This document shows positions 36,006-43,265 of a stretch of 43,265 nt of DNA, in pieces (the stretch's first letter is position 1; the number at the start of each line of letters is the position of its first letter). The stretch is from Mycobacterium sp. 1165178.9 (GTDB lineage: Bacteria > Actinomycetota > Actinomycetes > Mycobacteriales > Mycobacteriaceae): the NCBI RefSeq assembly GCF_001673555.1, contig NZ_LZMB01000586.1, positions 1 through 43,265 of the forward strand. The letters are read 5' to 3'. The translations under genes were made by a program, and so were the position numbers. The notes beneath the pieces were generated by a model. The model was given only the letters and a program-made list of their open reading frames with translations, had not been told where the DNA came from and searched no databases.

Positions 36006-36025
36006 GCGCGCGACGCGTTGCGCGC
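36006..36025 (-). terminator. Palindrome just after modC stop, possible terminator
   Basis: A near-perfect palindrome (GCGCGC-GACGCGTT-GCGCGC) begins 6 nt after the modC stop. On the minus strand it is followed by TTTC. It may end the mod operon before apa. Confidence 0.35.
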
Positions 36026-36031
36026 AGCGCC

Positions 36032-37132
36032 TCAGTGGACGCGATGCAGCGCCACCTCGTGGGCTTTGACCGAGAACCACACTCGATCCCCGGGCGCCAA
36101 GTGCAACTCCGAAGCGGCGTCGACGGTGATCTCCGCCGCCAGGCCCGGCGCGCCGTCGGGTTGCTGCGCGCCACGCACCCACACCGCCGGCCCGCGGACA
36201 TCCATCTCCGCCACGGTGACCTCAACGGTGTTGCGGGGGCTGCCGTGGGGGCGATCGCGATAGACGGCCACCGCCGTTGGTGGGAACACCGCGATCGCTC
36301 GCTGCCCCGGCGGCAACGGTTCGCCGCTTGCCGCAGCGGCCGCATACCAGCGGTCGCCGGCGCCCGCGCGCAGCGAACCGTCACGGCCAACCGTTCCATT
36401 CACCAGGTTGATGCCCGCGATGCGGGCCGCGAAATGACTGCGCGGTGCGCTGAGAACCTCTGGTACCGGGCCGATTTCGGCAATCTTGCCGGACTCCAGC
36501 ACCAGGACGCGATCGGCCATGGTGAACACGTCCAGCAGGTCGTGGGTGACCAGGATCGCCGCGCACCCGATGCGGGTGATGACGTTGCGCAACACCGCCC
36601 GGATCGCGGCCGCCGCGGCGACGTCGAGGCCGGCCAGTGGTTCGTCTAGGAGCAACACGTCGGGTTCGGCCGCCAGCGCCCGGGCGATCGCGACTCGCCG
36701 GGCCTGTCCGCCAGAGAGCTGTCGCGGCTTCCGGGCGGCGAAGCGCTCGGCATCCACCTCCCGCAGCCAGCGCAGCGCCGTCGCCCTCTGGGTGGCGCGG
36801 GCCGGGCGTAGCTTCGCGCGCCGGCTGTGCGGTCCGAACGCGACGTTGGCGGCAACGCTCATGTGCGGGAACAACAGCGCGTCTTGCAGCAGCAGCCCGA
36901 CCCGGCGGTCGTGGGTCGCCACGTTGATCCCGGCCGCAGTGTCGGTCAGGTCCCGGTTGCCCAGCCGCACCACCCCGTCGTCGGGACGAAGCAGCCCCGC
37001 GATGACATGCAGCAAGGTCGATTTGCCCGCGCCATTGGGTCCGAGCACGGCAAGCACCTCGCCGGCGGCCAGGGAGAATTCCACGTCCACGTGGCGGTCC
37101 GCAACGACCGCGCGCAGCTGCAATTCGCTCAT
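36032..37132 (-). CDS. modC: Molybdate ABC transporter ATPase ModC
   Basis: A 366-residue ABC ATPase, close to M. tuberculosis ModC (369). Walker A GPNGAGKS (about 33-40), Q-loop LLLQDALLFPHMSVA, signature LSGGQARRVAIARAL, Walker B VLLLDEPLAGLDVA and the switch His in ILVTHDLLDV are all present. From about residue 300 a TOBE/Mop-like molybdate-sensing domain follows (VEVTVAEMDVRGPAVWVRGA). It energises ModB to import molybdate, which becomes molybdopterin for enzymes such as nitrate reductase. ATG 37132 lies 2 nt after the modB stop (37135), so it is coupled to modB. Confidence 0.95.
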   Translation of the reverse strand: MSELQLRAVVADRHVDVEFSLAAGEVLAVLGPNGAGKSTLLHVIAGLLRPDDGVVRLGNRDLTDTAAGINVATHDRRVGLLLQDALLFPHMSVAANVAFGPHSRRAKLRPARATQRATALRWLREVDAERFAARKPRQLSGGQARRVAIARALAAEPDVLLLDEPLAGLDVAAAAAIRAVLRNVITRIGCAAILVTHDLLDVFTMADRVLVLESGKIAEIGPVPEVLSAPRSHFAARIAGINLVNGTVGRDGSLRAGAGDRWYAAAAASGEPLPPGQRAIAVFPPTAVAVYRDRPHGSPRNTVEVTVAEMDVRGPAVWVRGAQQPDGAPGLAAEITVDAASELHLAPGDRVWFSVKAHEVALHRVH

Positions 37133-37134
37133 GG

Positions 37135-37929
37135 TTACCCGGTGTCGCTTCCGGTTAGCCGGCGGGTGCCAAGGCCCAACACCACCAGCGCCGCCACCAC
37201 CACCAGCAGGATCGACAGCGCCACAGCGGCGTTCGCATCGGTCACGCGTTGCAGGTAGATCTCCAGCGGCAGCGTGCGGGTGACCCCCTGCCTGGATCCG
37301 GCGAACGTCAGCGTCGCGCCGAACTCGCCCAGCGAGCGGGCGAAGGCCAGCACCGCCCCCGACACCACGCCCGGCAACAGCAGCGGCAGGGTGACGCGCC
37401 ACCAGACGACGCTTGGACGCGCCCCCAGCGTCGCGGCCACCACCTCGAAATCGGCGCCAGCGGTGCGCGCGGCACCCTCCAAAGACATCACCAGGAACGG
37501 CAGCGAGACGAAGGTCTGTGCGAGCACCACGGCGGTGGTGCTGAACGCGATGCTGACACCCGCGGCTTCCAGGTAGCGCCCGAGTAAACCGAGCCGCCCG
37601 AACGCGTACAGCAGCGCGATTCCGCCCACCACGGGCGGCAGCACCAGGGGCAGCAGGATCAGCGGCCGAATTAACCGGATCACGCGTGCCGTGCTGCGCG
37701 CGAGCACCAGCGCCATCGGCACCCCGAGCGCCACGCAGAGCACCGTGCTAGCGGCGGCGGTCTTCAGGCTCAGAAACAACGCCGTACTCGACGACGAGCT
37801 GGTGATTAGCGACCAGAAATGGGGCCAATCGACCTTGACCGCGATGGCCAGCAGCGGCAGCGTCACGAAGAGGGCCCCGACCGCCGCGGGGACATACACC
37901 CACCGGGGCAGATCCGTCGGGCGGTGCAT
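37135..37929 (-). CDS. modB: Molybdate ABC transporter permease ModB
   Basis: A 264-residue inner-membrane permease, the same length as M. tuberculosis ModB (Rv1858). Hydrophobic helices are spread over the length, with the cytoplasmic EAA loop visible in [32 protein letters not shown] is highly characteristic of ModB. The ATG at 37929 is 8 nt after the modA stop. The longer frame upstream overlaps modA and is spurious. It is the middle gene of modABC. Confidence 0.95.
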   Translation of the reverse strand: MHRPTDLPRWVYVPAAVGALFVTLPLLAIAVKVDWPHFWSLITSSSSSTALFLSLKTAAASTVLCVALGVPMALVLARSTARVIRLIRPLILLPLVLPPVVGGIALLYAFGRLGLLGRYLEAAGVSIAFSTTAVVLAQTFVSLPFLVMSLEGAARTAGADFEVVAATLGARPSVVWWRVTLPLLLPGVVSGAVLAFARSLGEFGATLTFAGSRQGVTRTLPLEIYLQRVTDANAAVALSILLVVVAALVVLGLGTRRLTGSDTG

Positions 37930-37937
37930 GTCCGGCC

Positions 37938-38714
37938 TCAGGGCTTCGCGAAGCCGGCCTGGACCAGGATCTGCTGCCCGGTCGGTGAGGTCACCAGGTC
38001 GACGAATTTCTGTGCTGGCGCGGCCATCGGCGCCTTCTTCAGTACTCCGATGGGATAAACGTTCACCGCGCCGGCGGCCTCCGGGAAGTTCACGGTCGCG
38101 ACCTTGTTGCCGGCGGACTTGGCGTCGGTGACATAGACCAGCGCGGCATCGGCCTGGCCGCTGGTGACCTTGTTGAGGGCATCCGTGACGCTGAGTTCCT
38201 CGCTGACCGGGTGCAGACGAACCCCGGCGCTGTCTTCGACGCGCTGGGTCGCCGCCCCGCACGGCACCGGTTGCTGGCAGATCACCACGTTGAGGCCCGG
38301 CTTGGCCAGATCGGCAAAAGAATTAATGGTCTTCGGGTTGCCCGGCGCGGTGACGATCACCAATGTGTTCGACGCGAAGTTCGTCGGGTTGCCGGACAGC
38401 AATCCGGCCTTGCTGACCTTGTCCATCTGGGCGGTATCGGCCGAGGCGAAGACGTCGGCGGTCGCGCCCTGCGTCAACTGAGTGGCCAGGTCGGACGAAC
38501 CGGCGAACTCGAAGTCGACGCCGATGCCCGGATTTTGGTTTTTGAACTGCTGGCTGATCTGGGTGAACGCCGGCTTGAGCGACGCAGCGGCGAACACCAT
38601 GATCTTGCCGGGTGCGGGCGAGGTCTGCGACGAGGGCGACTTCGGGCTACACCCGATCAAGCCAGCCAGAAGTACCGTCGAAACCGCAGCGGCCAGGATC
38701 CCGATCCGACGCAT
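37938..38714 (-). CDS. modA: Molybdate-binding lipoprotein ModA
   Basis: A 258-residue periplasmic-type binding protein, close to M. tuberculosis ModA (261). The N-terminus is a lipoprotein signal: [18 protein letters not shown] then the lipobox LIGC (Cys22), so the mature protein is membrane-anchored. The oxyanion-binding motif [13 protein letters not shown] and the [20 protein letters not shown] stretch match ModA. It captures molybdate for ModB/C. ATG 38714 is followed by an arginine pair. It heads the modABC operon; the 183-bp gap before the divergent SDR gene is its probable promoter region. Confidence 0.96.
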   Translation of the reverse strand: MRRIGILAAAVSTVLLAGLIGCSPKSPSSQTSPAPGKIMVFAAASLKPAFTQISQQFKNQNPGIGVDFEFAGSSDLATQLTQGATADVFASADTAQMDKVSKAGLLSGNPTNFASNTLVIVTAPGNPKTINSFADLAKPGLNVVICQQPVPCGAATQRVEDSAGVRLHPVSEELSVTDALNKVTSGQADAALVYVTDAKSAGNKVATVNFPEAAGAVNVYPIGVLKKAPMAAPAQKFVDLVTSPTGQQILVQAGFAKP

Positions 38715-38897
38715 GAATGAACCCTAGCCCGCCGATGATGCGGCCGCTTCGCGGTTGAATCTCCGCAAGAAAGTAGCGGCCAAATAGTTACCCAAACGAT
38801 CCGCGCGTCGCGACGGGCAGAGTTTCGCCGACTAGCTACTGTCCAGTAACATATCTGGGACCGATGCCATAACGCGTGAACATGAGGAGGCCATGGC

Positions 38898-39569
38898 ATG
38901 GAGGTGCTGGTTACCGGTGGAGATACTGACCTGGGGCGCACGGTAGCCGAGGGTTTCCGCGACGACGGCCACAAAGTGACCCTCGTGGGCGCACGGAAGA
39001 GCGAACTGGAGATCGCCGCCAAGGAGCTCGAGGTCGACGCGATCGTCTGCGACACCACCGACCCGGCCAGCCTCGAAGAAGCCCGTCCCCTGTTTCCGCA
39101 TCATTTGGACACCATCGTCAACGTGCCGTCGCCCACCTGGGACGCCGGCGACCCGCGGGCCTATTCGATCGCCGACACGGCCAACGCCTGGCGCAATGCC
39201 CTTGACGCGACGGTGCTTTCGGCGGTGTTGACCGTGCAGGCCGTTGGTGACCACCTTCGCTCGGGCGGCTCCATCATCAGTGTGGTGCCCGAGAACCCGC
39301 CGGCGGGAAGCGCCGACGCCGCGATCAAGGCGACGCTGTCGAACTGGACCGCCGGGCAGGCAAGCATTTTCGGCACCCGCGGCATCACGGTCAACGTCGT
39401 CGCGAGTGGACGCAGCGCCGAGGCCGGTTACGACGGCCTCTCCCGCACGCCGGCGCCGGTGGCCGCCGAGGCCGCCAGGTTGGCGTTGTTCTTGACCACG
39501 TCGGCGGCTCGCCACATCACCGGCCAGACCTTGCACGTGAGTCACGGCGCGCTGGCTCGTTTCGCCTGA
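38898..39569 (+). CDS. Short-chain dehydrogenase-like protein (Rv1856c-like)
   Basis: A 223-residue SDR-like protein, near the length of M. tuberculosis Rv1856c (225). The Rossmann loop is MEVLVTGGDTDLGRTVAEGF, an SDR GxxxGxG motif. The active-site segment differs from classical SDRs: the serine position falls near GGSIISVVPENPPAGS. The usual Tyr-x-x-x-Lys is replaced by an Asp-Ala-Ala-Ile-Lys arrangement (SADAAIKATLSNW), retaining Lys but not Tyr. It may be an altered or noncatalytic SDR. GAGGAGG lies 7 nt before ATG 38898. It is divergent from modA. Confidence 0.88.
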   Translation: MEVLVTGGDTDLGRTVAEGFRDDGHKVTLVGARKSELEIAAKELEVDAIVCDTTDPASLEEARPLFPHHLDTIVNVPSPTWDAGDPRAYSIADTANAWRNALDATVLSAVLTVQAVGDHLRSGGSIISVVPENPPAGSADAAIKATLSNWTAGQASIFGTRGITVNVVASGRSAEAGYDGLSRTPAPVAAEAARLALFLTTSAARHITGQTLHVSHGALARFA

Positions 39570-39621
39570 GGCGTAGCGCGCACCCTTCTCCCGCTCGAGG
39601 CCGATCGCTACGGTGGTTCTC

Positions 39622-40539
39622 GTGGCTATTCGACTCGGTCTGCAGATTCCCAACTTCTCCTACGGCACCGGGGTTGAGCAACTCTTCCCCACTGTCATCG
39701 CCCAGGCCCGCGAAGCCGAATCCGCCGGATTCGACTCGGTTTTCGTGATGGACCACTTCTACCAACTGCCGACGTTGGGCTCACCCGACCAGCCGATGCT
39801 GGAGGCCTACACCGCCCTGGGGGCGCTGGCCACCGCCACCGAGGGGGTGCAGCTGGGCACCTTGGTGACCGGCAACTCGTACCGAAATCCGAGTCTGCTC
39901 GCGAAGATCATCACCACGCTGGACGTGGTGAGTCAGGGCCGCGCGATTCTGGGGATCGGTACCGGATGGTTTCGGCTCGAGCACGATCAGCTCGGCTTCG
40001 AATTCGGCACCTTTACCGACAGATTCAATCGGCTCGACGAGGCCCTGAACATCATCCTGCCGATGATCAAGGGCGAGCGGGCCACCTTCTCGGGCAAGTG
40101 GTATCAAGCCAGCGAGGCGTTCGCCAACCCCCGCTTCCGGGACCACATTCCGCTGATGATCGGCGGCAGCGGCGAGAAGAAGACAATCCCGCTCGCCGCA
40201 AGGCATTTCGACCACCTCAACGTGATCGCGGGTTTCGACGAGCTGCCGCGCAAACTGGAGGCCGTGCGCCGGTCCTGCGAGGAGGTGGGTCGTGACCCCG
40301 CGACCCTGGAAACCAGCACGCTGACCACGGTGCTGATCGACGAAAACGCCAGCCTCGACCAGATTCCCGCGGAGATGACACAGCGGATGGTGGTCGGCAC
40401 GCCGGATTCGGTCGCCGATCAGCTCAAGACCAAGGTGATCGATGCGGGCGTCGACGGCGTGATCATCAATCTGCCCTTCTACACACCCGGCGTCATCGAG
40501 GCGGCCGGCGAAGCGCTGCGTCCGCTCGTGGGCCTGTAA
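39622..40539 (+). CDS. LLM-class F420-dependent oxidoreductase (Rv1855c-like)
   Basis: A 305-residue luciferase-like monooxygenase-fold protein, close to M. tuberculosis Rv1855c (307). Signatures: LGLQIPNFSYGTGVEQLFPT, AGFDSVFVMDHFYQLPTLGS, TEGVQLGTLVTGNSYRNPSL, and ILGIGTGWFRLEHDQLGFEF. A typical F420-pocket segment is IPLMIGGSGEKKTIPLAARH. It should use coenzyme F420 or flavin for oxidoreduction; the substrate is unknown. The start is GTG 39622; GTG 39613 in the same frame would add three residues. It follows the SDR-like gene by 52 nt on the same strand. Confidence 0.92.
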   Translation: MAIRLGLQIPNFSYGTGVEQLFPTVIAQAREAESAGFDSVFVMDHFYQLPTLGSPDQPMLEAYTALGALATATEGVQLGTLVTGNSYRNPSLLAKIITTLDVVSQGRAILGIGTGWFRLEHDQLGFEFGTFTDRFNRLDEALNIILPMIKGERATFSGKWYQASEAFANPRFRDHIPLMIGGSGEKKTIPLAARHFDHLNVIAGFDELPRKLEAVRRSCEEVGRDPATLETSTLTTVLIDENASLDQIPAEMTQRMVVGTPDSVADQLKTKVIDAGVDGVIINLPFYTPGVIEAAGEALRPLVGL

Positions 40540-40654
40540 ACGGTGCCGTTCGTGTGTGGAGTCGCGAATCGGCCGTGGCGCGGTAATACTTCCGTGTAGC
40601 AGCGTTCACCTGTGCCGCAACGGCGCAGCGCAGAAGCGAAGGGCCGGGACCGCG

Positions 40655-41035
40655 ATGAAGAAACGAGCCTTGGTGGCGATCGCGGTGGGCGTGGCGTTCG
40701 CCCCGACCCCCGTCGCGCTCGCCGACAACAATTGGATCGCCATGGCCATATCGGACTCCACGGGCCGCATCAACATCGCCGACGGAGCGGCCAGCCAGGG
40801 CGCGGCCGAGAAGGCGGTAATGGAGACGTGCCGCAAGAGCATCAGCGACTGTCGCCTGCTGGCCAGCGGGGAGGGTGGGTGCCTGGCCCTCGTCTTGAAC
40901 TCGGCCAAGTCCAGATACTTCGGGGGTTGGGGTCCGACACGCGAAGAGGCGGAGGCTGCGGCGCTGGGGCGCGCACCCGGCGGAACGATTCAGGGAGGCC
41001 ATGACCACTGCGCGGGCGAAGGCTCCAGTTCGTGA
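40655..41035 (+). CDS. Secreted DUF4189 protein
   Basis: A 126-residue protein with a Sec signal peptide (MKKRALVAIAVGVAFAPTPV, cleavage after ALA at about 24, mature start DNNWIAMAIS). The mature part matches the DUF4189 fold: NWIAMAISDSTG, EKAVMETCRKSISDCRLLAS, GCLALVLNSAKSRYFGGW and GPTREEAEAAAL. The four cysteines could form two disulfides. Function is unknown; such proteins are exported small proteins of mycobacteria and nocardiae. ATG 40655 is chosen because the signal peptide begins there; the frame is open further upstream. Confidence 0.88.
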   Translation: MKKRALVAIAVGVAFAPTPVALADNNWIAMAISDSTGRINIADGAASQGAAEKAVMETCRKSISDCRLLASGEGGCLALVLNSAKSRYFGGWGPTREEAEAAALGRAPGGTIQGGHDHCAGEGSSS

Positions 41036-41227
41036 CGCCGGCCTCGCATCGCTAGGCTGATATCTACGCCACACTCGCCGGCGTCCACCAGGTATTTCAC
41101 TTCCGCACACCGTTAGTGTTGCAAACAACACATGCGTATCAGTTAGGTGGCGGGGTACCCGCGTTACTAGCGTGGTGGCTAATCGCAGTCGCGCGTCCAG
41201 AAGCCCCCCGTCAGGAGCAGCGGAAAC

Positions 41228-42613
41228 ATGAGCCCCCAGCCAGGAACCCCAGCTGGACCGGAGCGCCGTCACCAGGTCGTCATCATCGGCTCGGGATTCG
41301 GCGGACTGAACGCGGCAAAGAAACTCAAGCACGCCAACGTGGACATCAAACTGATCGCCCGCACCACACATCACCTGTTCCAGCCGCTGCTGTACCAAGT
41401 GGCGACAGGCATTGTGTCCGAAGGCGATATCGCGCCGCCCACCCGCGTCGTCCTGCGCCGCCAGCGCAACGTTCAGGTCCTGCTCGGCGATGTCACGCAC
41501 ATCGATCTAGAGGGCAAGTTCGTGGTGTCCGACTTGCTCGGGCACACCTACGACACGCCCTACGACAGCTTGATCATCGCCGCCGGGGCCGGCCAGTCGT
41601 ATTTCGGCAATGACCATTTCGCCGAGTTCGCCCCGGGCATGAAGTCGATCGACGACGCACTCGAGGTGCGGGGCCGGATCCTAAGCGCGTTCGAACAGGC
41701 CGAGCGGTCTCGCGACCCGGAGCGGCGCGCCAAGCTGCTGACGTTCACCGTGATCGGGGCCGGCCCCACCGGCGTCGAAATGGCCGGGCAGATAGCGGAA
41801 TTGGCGTCCTACACGCTGAAGGGATCCTTCCGGCACATCGACTCGACGAGGGCGCGGGTGATCCTGCTCGACGCCGCGCCCGCCGTGCTGCCGCCGTTCG
41901 GCGACAAGCTGGGTCAGCGCGCGGCGGCCCGGCTGGAGAAGATGGGCGTGGAGATCCAGCTGGGCGCGATGGTGACCGATGTCGACCGCAACGGCATCAC
42001 CGTCAAGGACTCCGACGGCACCGTCCGGCGTATCGAATCGGCCTGCAAGGTCTGGTCCGCCGGCGTGTCAGCCAGCCCGCTGGGCCGCGACCTTGCCGAT
42101 CAGTCGTCCGTCGAGCTGGACCGGGCTGGCCGGGTCAAGGTCCTGCCCGATCTGTCGGTGCCCGGCCACCCGAACGTGTTCGTCATCGGCGACCTGGCAG
42201 CCGTCGAGGGCGTGCCGGGCGTGGCGCAGGGCGCCATTCAGGGCGCCAAGTACGTCGCGAGCACCATCAAGGCCGAACTCGGCGGCGCCAACCCGGCCGA
42301 GCGGGAGCCGTTCCAGTACTTCGACAAGGGCTCGATGGCCACGGTGTCGCGGTTCTCCGCGGTCGCCAAAATCGGTCCGGTCGAGTTCAGCGGCCTGTTC
42401 GCCTGGTTCGCGTGGCTGGTGCTGCACCTGGTCTACCTGGTCGGGTTCAAGACCAAGATCAGTACGCTGCTGTCCTGGACGGTGACGTTCCTGAGCACCC
42501 GGCGTGGTCAGCTGACCATCACCGAGCAGCAGGCGTTCGCCCGCACCCGGCTCGAACAGTTGGCCGTGCTCGCGGCCGAGACCAAACGGCCGGCGGCCAG
42601 GCGGGCCAGCTAG
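41228..42613 (+). CDS. ndh: Type II NADH dehydrogenase Ndh
   Basis: A 461-residue non-proton-pumping NADH:menaquinone oxidoreductase, near M. tuberculosis Ndh (463). The FAD loop is VIIGSGFGGLNAAKKLKHAN and the NADH loop VIGAGPTGVEMAGQIAELAS. The quinone-site-type FQPLLYQVATG and NVFVIGDLAAVEGVPGVAQG blocks are also present. A C-terminal hydrophobic segment (FAWFAWLVLHLVYLVGFKT, about 395-415) anchors it to the membrane. This enzyme supplies electrons to the menaquinone pool and is a drug-relevant respiratory entry point. AGGAG lies upstream of ATG 41228. It is convergent with the thioesterase gene. Confidence 0.97.
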   Translation: MSPQPGTPAGPERRHQVVIIGSGFGGLNAAKKLKHANVDIKLIARTTHHLFQPLLYQVATGIVSEGDIAPPTRVVLRRQRNVQVLLGDVTHIDLEGKFVVSDLLGHTYDTPYDSLIIAAGAGQSYFGNDHFAEFAPGMKSIDDALEVRGRILSAFEQAERSRDPERRAKLLTFTVIGAGPTGVEMAGQIAELASYTLKGSFRHIDSTRARVILLDAAPAVLPPFGDKLGQRAAARLEKMGVEIQLGAMVTDVDRNGITVKDSDGTVRRIESACKVWSAGVSASPLGRDLADQSSVELDRAGRVKVLPDLSVPGHPNVFVIGDLAAVEGVPGVAQGAIQGAKYVASTIKAELGGANPAEREPFQYFDKGSMATVSRFSAVAKIGPVEFSGLFAWFAWLVLHLVYLVGFKTKISTLLSWTVTFLSTRRGQLTITEQQAFARTRLEQLAVLAAETKRPAARRAS

Positions 42614-42678
42614 CCGCCGGCGTCATCCAACGAGATTGCCGGACAGCGCATTTAGTTGAAGGCCGGTCGCCGCGCGGC

Positions 42679-43110
42679 TTATCGGCTGTCGCGGATCTCG
42701 AGATTCTGCAGTCGCACCTGACCGCGGGCCACTACCCGGTCGTCGCTGTCGGTGATGGTGACCAACCACAATTGCTGGCTTCGCCCGCGGTGGATGGGCT
42801 CGACGGCGCCGTACACCGTGCCGGAGCCGATGGAGCGCAGGAAGTCGGTGTTGTTGTTGACCCCCACCACATTTCCGCCGCCGCGGGTCGCCAACCAGGT
42901 GTAGGCGGCCACACTGGCCATGCTCTCGATCATCGAACAGTAAACGCCGCCGTGAACCAAACCCATTGGCTGCAACAGCTTGGGCGTCACCTCGAGCTGT
43001 GCGCGGGCGCCGTCGGGGCTGAGTTCGGTGAATTGCAGCCCGATCTCGCGGTCGAAGGGTGCAGCGAAGTCCGGCGGGAGGATCGTTTTCTGCGGCTCTG
43101 GCACGTCCAT
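42679..43110 (-). CDS. PaaI-family hotdog thioesterase (Rv1847-like)
   Basis: A 143-residue hotdog-fold acyl-CoA thioesterase-like protein, near the length of M. tuberculosis Rv1847 (140). The central helix block MGLVHGGVYCSMIESMASVA is the PaaI/HotDog motif with the catalytic acidic residue, followed by NNNTDFLRSIGSGTVYGAVE. It probably hydrolyses a small acyl-CoA. ATG 43110 gives the family N-terminus (DVPEPQKTILPPDFAAPFD); the open frame upstream is not used. It is convergent with ndh; no urease genes lie between them. The sRNA candidate terminates 53 bp upstream of its start on the same strand. Confidence 0.9.
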   Translation of the reverse strand: MDVPEPQKTILPPDFAAPFDREIGLQFTELSPDGARAQLEVTPKLLQPMGLVHGGVYCSMIESMASVAAYTWLATRGGGNVVGVNNNTDFLRSIGSGTVYGAVEPIHRGRSQQLWLVTITDSDDRVVARGQVRLQNLEIRDSR

Positions 43111-43162
43111 GTGTCTACACCATGACCGCAACGAGCAGGCTCGCGGCGGAAGGCTGGCGCGG

Positions 43163-43204
43163 AAAACGGCTGAGCCCCGTGCCGTCAAGGCACGGGGCTC
43201 GCCG
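43163..43204 (-). terminator. Strong intrinsic terminator of the sRNA
   Basis: On the minus strand, CGGC-GAGCCCCGTGCC pairs with GGCACGGGGCTC-(A)-GCCG round a TTGAC loop: 16 bp with one bulged A, followed at once by TTTT (43166-43163). The orientation is fixed by the T-tract. Confidence 0.85.
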
Positions 43205-43265
43205 ATCGAGTAGACCGGGGGTCGCTGCAGCCCTCAGGACGCTCACACGGTCGGTATCTCTCGAC
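43163..43265 (-). ncRNA. mrsI: Candidate MrsI-like iron-sparing small RNA (5' end at or beyond window edge)
   Basis: No gene product is readable in this stretch, but on the minus strand it has the features of a terminator-ended small RNA. A 5-bp stem (43252-43248 with 43217-43213) encloses a loop; the loop opens with UGUGAGCG (43247-43240). A strong terminator follows (43204-43163). In M. tuberculosis the sRNA MrsI (ncRv11846) lies next to Rv1847 and represses bfrA in iron starvation. Here the RNA sits upstream of the Rv1847-like gene. Its GUGUGAGCG (43248-43240) is exactly complementary to the bfrA leader at 8440-8432. Known length (about 100 nt) puts the 5' end near the edge; an IdeR box would lie outside the window. 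Identity is inferred, not searched. Confidence 0.65.

Noticed and set aside
42614..42678. Terminator between ndh and the thioesterase gene
   Set aside because: No clear stem with a T-tract is visible.

Overview
The window is high-GC actinobacterial DNA with no rRNA, tRNA or CRISPR array. It looks like a slow-growing Mycobacterium, most like the M. avium complex. Reasons: F420-dependent enzymes, an Apa/ModD antigen gene, tandem IdeR iron boxes before bfrA, an intact oxyR-ahpC-ahpD locus, and a gene order that follows M. tuberculosis Rv1879 back to Rv1847 (right end = lower Rv numbers). These comparisons come from remembered gene orders and protein lengths; no database was searched. The species is inferred, not proven.

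Layout, left to right. (1) 1-304: a perfect 77-bp inverted repeat round a 150-bp core, probably insertion-element debris or an assembly edge. (2) 423-8418, all minus strand: SRPBCC protein, acyltransferase, amidohydrolase plus glnA3 (a split FluG-like pair), LLM oxidoreductase, AhpD-like protein, MFS exporter with a winged-helix-like tail, and bacterioferritin bfrA. (3) 8419-8753: divergent control region with two IdeR boxes, then a plus-strand Bfd-like ferredoxin. (4) 8948-10925: enoyl-CoA hydratase, Rv1875-like F420 protein, Rv1874-like EthD protein. (5) 10952-14491: oxyR divergent from ahpC-ahpD, then a GH13 enzyme. (6) 14491-14654: three 55-bp tandem repeats. (7) 14648-21642: DUF1810, lldD2, lon, a secreted proline-rich protein, a Ddn-like nitroreductase, a TfoX-N protein, a HhH protein, DUF72. 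(8) 21646-27826, minus: SDR/PEP-synthase-like fusion, thiolase-like protein, double CaiB/BaiF CoA-transferase. (9) 28045-33256, plus: UppP-like phosphatase, SDR, phosphoketolase, CPBP protease. (10) 33264-38714, minus: adhA, a small membrane protein, apa, modC, modB, modA. (11) 38898-42613, plus: SDR, LLM oxidoreductase, DUF4189 protein, ndh. (12) 42679-43110, minus: hotdog thioesterase, preceded on the same strand by a probable small RNA gene (43163 to the right edge).

How the genes connect. Iron is the clearest theme. bfrA stores iron, the Bfd-like ferredoxin may release it, IdeR boxes lie between them, and the right-edge RNA matches the place and shape of the mycobacterial iron-sparing sRNA MrsI. 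Nine consecutive bases of this RNA can pair with the bfrA leader just upstream of its ribosome-binding site, so both ends of an iron-sparing circuit lie in one window. A second theme is oxidative defence (OxyR, AhpC, AhpD). A third is central and respiratory metabolism (LldD2, NDH-2, phosphoketolase, molybdate uptake).

Differences from M. tuberculosis: lon is present, the oxyR locus lies here and oxyR is intact, phosphoketolase is inserted, and no urease operon lies between ndh and the thioesterase.
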